From assembly GCF_001456355.1 (NCBI RefSeq), contig NZ_CP010271.1:2604001-2668000 (forward strand): a DNA stretch of 64,000 nt. The letters are read 5' to 3'. The position numbers were made by a program, and so were the translations under genes. The stretch comes from Mycobacteroides saopaulense. GTDB lineage: Bacteria > Actinomycetota > Actinomycetes > Mycobacteriales > Mycobacteriaceae. The notes beneath the pieces were generated by a model. It saw nothing but the letters and a program-made list of their open reading frames with translations. It ran no database searches and was not told the origin of the DNA. Shown here piece after piece: positions 59,178-64,000 of the stretch. Numbering within the stretch: position 1 is the stretch's first letter; every line of letters begins with the position of its first letter.

Positions 59178-60157
59178 TACGCCTGCCCACCAACGGGGTC
59201 CGACTCCCGGGTGGACTCGGGCTCCTGTGCGGGGGCAGGCTGCGACGGATGCGTCCGCAGCTTGGTGCGGCGCTCCTCGGACAAATCGTCGAGCCACAAC
59301 GGCTGCAGCATGTGCCAGTCCGCCGGACGCTCCGCGATATTGGCCGCGAACTCGTTGGCCAGCGCCTGCGTGGCCTGGGCGACATCGCCCGCCGATGTGT
59401 CGATGGGCGCCTGGATGCGGACTCCCCATCCACCGTGCGCCTCGAACCAGCAGTGCGCCGGCAGCAGGCGCGCGCCGGTATCGACGGCCAAACGTGCAGG
59501 CCCGGCGGGCATTCGGGCCTCGGCACCGAAAAAGTCGACGGGAACGCCGCTGCGGCTGAGGTCACGATCGGCCATCAGGCAGACGACGCGGTTTTCCCTG
59601 AGCCGCGCGGCCAGCGTCTCGTAGGGACCCGTGGAGTCACCACTGGACGCGAGCACCTCGAAGCCGAGCGTCTCCCGGTAGTCCAGGAAGCGCCGATACA
59701 GCGACTCAGGCTTCAGCCGCTCGGCGACGGTGGTGAAGGTGCCGTAGGTCTGCGCCAGCCATACCCCCGCCATGTCCCAGTTTCCGCTGTGCGGCAAGGC
59801 GATAATCGTTCCGCGGCCTTCGGCCTGCGACGCGTCGAGATTGCGTCGCCCGAACAGGCTGCTGTCCAGCCGGGCGGCAAGGCGCTCCATGTTCTGCGAG
59901 GGCAGCCGGAACGCCTCACGCCAGTACCGGGCGTAGGAGCGCATGGAGTCGATCATCAGCCGGTCGGGCACCTCACGGGGGTGCACACCGAGCACACGGG
60001 CGAGATTCTTGCGCAGCTGCTCGGGTCCGCCCTTGCGGGCGCCGACCATCGCGCCGACGTCGAATATGGCGCGAGCAATCGGATCCGGCGTCATCTGCGT
60101 TACGTTCCAACCGGCGGCATACCCCCAGTCCGCAGCGCGTTCGCCCCATACACTCAT
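59177..60157 (-). CDS. patA: Phosphatidylinositol mannoside acyltransferase (PatA type)
   Basis: A 326-residue lysophospholipid-acyltransferase-fold enzyme that acylates the mannose of PIM1/PIM2. The catalytic H-x4-D motif is in LPHSGNWDMAG, and LMADRDLSRSGVPVDFFG is the second conserved block. The C-terminal Pro/Gln-rich tail is variable. It lies between pgsA and pimA, overlapping pgsA by 4 bases. Orthologue of Rv2611c by recollection. Confidence 0.93.
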   Translation of the reverse strand: MSVWGERAADWGYAAGWNVTQMTPDPIARAIFDVGAMVGARKGGPEQLRKNLARVLGVHPREVPDRLMIDSMRSYARYWREAFRLPSQNMERLAARLDSSLFGRRNLDASQAEGRGTIIALPHSGNWDMAGVWLAQTYGTFTTVAERLKPESLYRRFLDYRETLGFEVLASSGDSTGPYETLAARLRENRVVCLMADRDLSRSGVPVDFFGAEARMPAGPARLAVDTGARLLPAHCWFEAHGGWGVRIQAPIDTSAGDVAQATQALANEFAANIAERPADWHMLQPLWLDDLSEERRTKLRTHPSQPAPAQEPESTRESDPVGGQA

Positions 60158-60816
60158 GACTGATTCGTCTCCGCGGTGTCTTGTCCCGCATCGGAATTGG
60201 GCAGCAGGTCAAGGGCTCCCGGAGAGATGCGGACGGCGTGCATGCGCTGCGCCACCGTCACCAGGCTCGCGATGGCCAGCACCCACATCGCGGTGTGCAA
60301 GGGCCACTGCACCCCGAATCCGCCGCTGAAGATCGCTCCGGCAAGCACGATGATGAGCCGCTCGGGCCGCTCGATCAACCCACCGTCGGCGCGCAGTCCG
60401 GATGCCTCGGCGCGTGCCTTCACGTAGGAGATCACCTGGGAGGTGATCATGCAGATCAGTGTGGCGACAACCAAAGAGGGTGATCCCCATCCGAATGCGG
60501 CCCACCACAGCAGTCCGGCGAACACCGCACCATCGGCCACCCGGTCACAGGTCGCATCCAGCACCGCACCGAACCGGGTTCCTCCGCCACGAGCCCGGGC
60601 CATGGCGCCGTCGAGCATGTCGAACATCGCGAACAGCCACACCGCCATGCCGCCCCAGAACAGGTGGCCGATGGGGAACAGCGTCAGCGCCGCGACGACC
60701 GAAGCCGCGGTGCCGAAGATTGTGACCGTGTCGGGGGTGAAGCCGGCGCGCAGCAAGGCATTGGCCAAGGGGTTGGTGATCTTCGCGAATGTCTCCCGCG
60801 ACAGGAGGCTGCTCAT
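60154..60816 (-). CDS. pgsA: Phosphatidylinositol phosphate synthase (CDP-alcohol phosphotransferase)
   Basis: A 220-residue enzyme with about six helices that makes phosphatidylinositol phosphate from CDP-diacylglycerol and inositol phosphate, the PIM precursor. The full motif D-x2-D-G-x2-A-R-x8-G-x3-D-x3-D is in MLDGAMARARGGGTRFGAVL and DATCDRVADG. It overlaps the HIT gene by 4 bases and patA by 4 bases. Mtb counterpart: pgsA1 (Rv2612c). Confidence 0.95.
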   Translation of the reverse strand: MSSLLSRETFAKITNPLANALLRAGFTPDTVTIFGTAASVVAALTLFPIGHLFWGGMAVWLFAMFDMLDGAMARARGGGTRFGAVLDATCDRVADGAVFAGLLWWAAFGWGSPSLVVATLICMITSQVISYVKARAEASGLRADGGLIERPERLIIVLAGAIFSGGFGVQWPLHTAMWVLAIASLVTVAQRMHAVRISPGALDLLPNSDAGQDTAETNQS

Positions 60817-61361
60817 GGCAACTGCTCCCAGGCCGTGGCAAGCAGCTGCCGGGTGTCGCGCAGCAGCTGCGGAAGCACCTTGGAATCGCCGATGATGGTG
60901 ATGAAGTTGGCGTCGCCGCCCCAGCGCGGCACCACGTGCTGATGCAGGTGCTCGGCCAGCGATCCGCCCGCCGCGGTACCCAGGTTGAGACCCACATTGA
61001 AGCCGTGCGGGCGCGACACCTTCTTGATCACCCGAATCGCCTTCTGGGTGAAGGCCATCAGCTCTCGGCTCTCATCCTCGGTGAGGTCTTCGAGCTCGGC
61101 CACCTGCCGGTACGGCACCACCATGAGATGGCCCGGGTTGTACGGGTAGAGGTTGAGAACGGCATACACATGGTCGCCACGCGCGACCACCAGTCCGTCT
61201 TCGTCGGCCATCTCCGGGATCTCGGTGAACGGCGCCGAATCCGCGCTGGGCGCCTTCACCGCTTCGGCGATGTAGGACATCCGGTGCGGACTCCACAGCC
61301 GCTGCAGATGATCGGGGTCACCCACGCCCCGGTCGATGATGGTCGAGTCCTCGCTAGTCAC
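60813..61361 (-). CDS. HIT-family hydrolase/Ap4A phosphorylase-like protein
   Basis: A 182-residue HIT protein. The histidine triad H-x-H-x-H is in [12 protein letters not shown], with [13 protein letters not shown] before it. The M. tuberculosis counterpart Rv2613c has been described as an Ap4A phosphorylase (recollection). GTG start at 61361, overlapping the thrS stop by 8 bases. It precedes pgsA, as in other mycobacteria. Confidence 0.91.
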   Translation of the reverse strand: MTSEDSTIIDRGVGDPDHLQRLWSPHRMSYIAEAVKAPSADSAPFTEIPEMADEDGLVVARGDHVYAVLNLYPYNPGHLMVVPYRQVAELEDLTEDESRELMAFTQKAIRVIKKVSRPHGFNVGLNLGTAAGGSLAEHLHQHVVPRWGGDANFITIIGDSKVLPQLLRDTRQLLATAWEQLP

Positions 61362-63417
61362 GGGTCCCCAACTTCATGAGTTCAGCCGTCGGCGATACGT
61401 TTTCGCGGCGGTTCACCCAGTCGAGGATGGCGGCGACGGCCTCGTCGCGAGGCACACCGTTCACCTGGGTGCGATCACGGAACCGGAAGCTCACCGCACC
61501 GGCCTCCACGTCGCGATCTCCGGCCAGCAGCAGGAACGGCACCCGCTGGTTGGTGTGGTTGACGATCTTCTTGTTCATGCGGTCGTCGCTGGTGTCGACC
61601 TCGGCGCGGATACCCTGCGATTTGAGCTGGGAGACAATGTCGTTCAGGTACGAGGCGTGCGCATCCGCGATCGGGATGCCCACCGCCTGCACCGGCGACA
61701 GCCAGGCCGGGAAGGCACCCGCATAGTGCTCGGTGAGCACACCGAAGAACCTCTCGATGGACCCGAACAGCGCGCGGTGGATGAGCACCGGCCGCTGACG
61801 GGTTCCGTCGGCGGCCGTGTACTCCAGCTCGAATCGTTCCGGCATGTTGAAGTCGAGCTGAATGGTCGACATCTGCCAGGAACGGCCCAGGGCGTCCTTG
61901 GCCTGCACCGAGATCTTGGGGCCGTAGAACGCCGCGCCACCCGGATCGGGCACGAGCTGCAGGCCGGAGTCGCGCGCCACCTGCTCCAAGGTCCTGGTGG
62001 ACTCCTCCCACACCTCGTCGGATCCAACGAATTTCGTCTCGTCCTTGGTGGAGAGTTCCAGGTAGAAATCGTCGAGCCCGTAGTCGGACAGCAGGTCGAG
62101 CACGAACCTCAGCAGGGAGGTCAGCTCCTCGTGCATCTGCTCACGGGTGGTGTAGATGTGCGCATCGTCCTGGGTCATGCCGCGCACGCGGGTCAGGCCG
62201 TGCACCACACCGGACTTCTCGTAGCGGTACACCGAGCCGAATTCGAACAGCCGCAGAGGCAATTCACGGTACGAACGGCCCCGGGCCCGATAGATCAGGT
62301 GATGCATCGGGCAGTTCATGGGCTTGAGGTAGTAGTTCTGCCCCGGCTTGCGCACGGTGCCGTCCTCGTTGAGCTCGGCGTCGATGTGCATCGGGGGGAA
62401 CATCCCGTCGGAGTACCAGTCCAGGTGCCCGGAGGTTTGGTACAGGTTCTCCTTGGTGATGTGCGGGGTGTTGACGAACTCATACCCCGCGGCAGTGTGC
62501 TTGGCGCGCGAGTAGTCCTCCAACTCCTTGCGGACGATTCCGCCCTTCGGGTGGAAAACCGGTAAGCCGGAACCGATTTCGTCGGGAAAACTGAACAGGT
62601 CGAGCTCCACGCCGAGCTTGCGGTGGTCGCGTCGCTGCGCCTCTTCCAGCAGTTCGAGGTGCTTGTCGAGGGCCTCCTGCGACTCCCAGGCGGTGCCGTA
62701 GACGCGCTGCATGCTGGCGTTGGCCTGGTTGCCGCGCCAGTAGGCCGCCGAGCTGCGGGTGAGTCGGAACGCCGGAATGTGCTTGGTGGTCGGGATGTGC
62801 GGGCCCCGGCACAGGTCGAACCATTCCCGTTCGCCGGTACGAGGATTCAGGTTGTCGTAGGCGGACAGCTCGTCGCCGCCGACCTCCATGACCTCTGGAT
62901 CGAGGATCGGAGACTTGTCTGAGTCTCCAGCAACGAGCTCCAGCTTGAACGGCTCGTTCGCCAGCTCGGCCTGAGCCTCTTCCACCGATTCGTACACTCG
63001 GCGCGAAAAGCGTTGCCCCTCTTTGATGATCTGCTTCATCTTCTTCTCGAGGGCGGTCAGATCCTCGGGAGTGAAGGCGTGATCGATCCCGAAGTCGTAG
63101 TAGAAGCCATCGGTGATCGGCGGTCCGATGCCGAGCTTGGCCTGCGGGAAGAGGTCCTGCACGGCCTGCGCCAAGACGTGCGCGGCGGAGTGCCGGATGA
63201 CACTGCGGCCGTCCTCGGTGTTGGCCGCAACCGGCTCCACCTCGGTGTCGGCGTCCGGAGTCCAGGACAGATCCTTCAGCGCGCCGCCCACCCGCACGAC
63301 GACGATGGCGTCGTCTCCCTTGCCCGGCAGGCCGGCCTCGCGTACCGCGGTCCCTGCCGTCGTCCCGGCCGGCACCCGGATTGGGGCCACAAGGGAAGAC
63401 GGGTTGGGCGCAGTCAT
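61354..63417 (-). CDS. thrS: Threonine-tRNA ligase
   Basis: A 687-residue synthetase with TGS, editing, catalytic and anticodon domains in order. The editing-site H-S-A-A-H is in [12 protein letters not shown]; the zinc ligands include Cys in [11 protein letters not shown] and the His in PMNCPMHHL. Class II motif 2 is [13 protein letters not shown] and motif 3 is [18 protein letters not shown]. It heads the thrS-HIT-pgsA-patA-pimA-nudix series. The 92-base spacer upstream holds no gene or visible T-box. Confidence 0.97.
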   Translation of the reverse strand: MTAPNPSSLVAPIRVPAGTTAGTAVREAGLPGKGDDAIVVVRVGGALKDLSWTPDADTEVEPVAANTEDGRSVIRHSAAHVLAQAVQDLFPQAKLGIGPPITDGFYYDFGIDHAFTPEDLTALEKKMKQIIKEGQRFSRRVYESVEEAQAELANEPFKLELVAGDSDKSPILDPEVMEVGGDELSAYDNLNPRTGEREWFDLCRGPHIPTTKHIPAFRLTRSSAAYWRGNQANASMQRVYGTAWESQEALDKHLELLEEAQRRDHRKLGVELDLFSFPDEIGSGLPVFHPKGGIVRKELEDYSRAKHTAAGYEFVNTPHITKENLYQTSGHLDWYSDGMFPPMHIDAELNEDGTVRKPGQNYYLKPMNCPMHHLIYRARGRSYRELPLRLFEFGSVYRYEKSGVVHGLTRVRGMTQDDAHIYTTREQMHEELTSLLRFVLDLLSDYGLDDFYLELSTKDETKFVGSDEVWEESTRTLEQVARDSGLQLVPDPGGAAFYGPKISVQAKDALGRSWQMSTIQLDFNMPERFELEYTAADGTRQRPVLIHRALFGSIERFFGVLTEHYAGAFPAWLSPVQAVGIPIADAHASYLNDIVSQLKSQGIRAEVDTSDDRMNKKIVNHTNQRVPFLLLAGDRDVEAGAVSFRFRDRTQVNGVPRDEAVAAILDWVNRRENVSPTAELMKLGTRD

Positions 63418-63509
63418 CGGCAGTTCTCCAATTCAGGGACGGGGGGATTGCGAACTCATGCTATCGGTCCGCACCAGCGCCTTCCCAGCCTGATGGGCGC
63501 CATGAGCAC

Positions 63510-64000
63510 TTAGGCCGACTGCGCGCGGAATGTGTTCCGATATGCCAGCGGCGAGACCCCGGTGAGTCGGCGGAACTGCTCCCGGAAATTCGCAGGTGAA
63601 CCGAACCCCACCTCGCGGCCGATCCACTCCACCGGTTCCCCGGAACGTTCCAGCAGCTGCTGGGCGTGACGAACCCGCACCCCGGTCAGCCACTGCATGG
63701 GCGTCTGCCCCGTTTCCGCACGAAACCGCCGGTTGAGGCTGCGCACACTGGTGGACGCCCGAGCCGCGAGGTCGTCCAGGGACAGTTCCCGGTGGGCGTT
63801 GTGCTCGATCCACGCCAGGATCTCGCCGAGACCGGCCTCGGCGCGCTGACGGTTCCGGATGACGTACTGCGCCTGGCCGCCGTCACGGTGCAGTGGCGCC
63901 ACCGCCACCCGCGCCGCCTCCGAAGCCACCGCCGCGCCGTGATCGCGCGCGACGATGTGCAGACACAGGTCCAGCCCCGCCGCGGCGCCCGCGGAAGTCA
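63510..64000 (-). CDS. AraC/GlxA-type transcriptional regulator (5' part beyond window)
   Basis: The C-terminal ~163 residues of an AraC-type activator; the gene enters from the window's right edge in an open frame. At its N-terminal edge, TSAGAAAGLDLCLHIVARDHG fits the end of a GATase-1-like sensor domain as in GlxA-type regulators. The paired HTH region follows: LSLDDLAARASTSVRSLNRRFRAETGQTPMQWL and EWIGREVGFGSPANFREQFRRLTGVSPLAYR. Target genes are unknown. Confidence 0.88.
   Translation of the reverse strand, partial: TSAGAAAGLDLCLHIVARDHGAAVASEAARVAVAPLHRDGGQAQYVIRNRQRAEAGLGEILAWIEHNAHRELSLDDLAARASTSVRSLNRRFRAETGQTPMQWLTGVRVRHAQQLLERSGEPVEWIGREVGFGSPANFREQFRRLTGVSPLAYRNTFRAQSA

Noticed and set aside
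63418..63509. T-box or other riboswitch upstream of thrS
   Set aside because: The 92 bases are too short and show no T-box sequence or specifier structure that I can recognise.

Overview
The window reads as a core-chromosome segment of a rapidly growing mycobacterium, most likely the Mycobacteroides (Mycobacterium) abscessus-chelonae group. It is GC-rich and densely coded, and its gene order largely follows what I recall of the M. tuberculosis stretch Rv2552c-Rv2614c: aroE-mltG-ruvX-alaS, rarA, the transglutaminase/ATP-grasp genes, aspS, an Rv2575-type protease, an Rv2578c-type radical SAM protein, hisS-gloB-ppiB, rel-apt-lipoprotein-secF-secD-yajC, ruvCAB, yebC-pdxT-tesB-pdxS, and nudix-pimA-patA-pgsA-HIT-thrS. 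The class A beta-lactamase at 40.1 kb has the length and SDN motif of Bla_Mab, which points to the abscessus group. The species call is inference.

Layout. 0-1.9 kb: the tail of a methyltransferase, a TetR regulator and an AurF-type diiron oxygenase. 2.1-7.4 kb: shikimate dehydrogenase, the septal transglycosylase MltG, RuvX and AlaRS. 7.6-10.2 kb: a small secreted protein, RarA and a DUF3097 protein. 10.3-18.2 kb: an accessory biosynthetic island absent from the M. tuberculosis order as I recall it. It holds a fatty-acyl-AMP ligase, a 1500-residue KS-AT-ACP-alpha-oxoamine-synthase fusion, a free ACP (these three translationally coupled) and a kinase-fold protein with an altered catalytic loop. 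18.3-26.2 kb: four genes in one strand (two transglutaminase-like proteins, a circularly permuted ATP-grasp/alpha-E protein, a zinc peptidase-like protein), matching a predicted peptide-ligation/tagging system. 26.4-30.2 kb: an F420-type oxidoreductase, a DUF318 permease with a His-rich partner, a HAD protein and a DUF389 membrane protein.

30.2-43.8 kb: aspS, an esterase, a membrane zinc protease, an SOS-box radical SAM gene, small VOC and GGCT proteins, an MmpS-like secreted protein, hisS, gloB, cyclophilin, beta-lactamase, rel and apt. 43.8-51.3 kb: a peptide-binding lipoprotein with SecF, SecD and YajC, then ruvB-ruvA-ruvC behind a second SOS box. 51.4-54.5 kb: a TetR regulator, a shortened ICMT-like membrane protein and a PAP2 phosphatase that share operator-like repeats, then YebC and an HD-like protein. 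54.6-64 kb: PLP synthase (pdxT/pdxS) with tesB, a nudix protein, the phosphatidylinositol mannoside cluster, thrS and the end of an AraC-type regulator.

The most unusual content is the PKS-oxoamine synthase island. Its domains predict a fatty-acid-derived, ketone-bearing amine released by PLP chemistry. No intergenic stretch exceeds 300 bases; the longest is the 289-base promoter region at 16767-17055. No tRNA, rRNA, IS element, CRISPR array or attachment site was seen.
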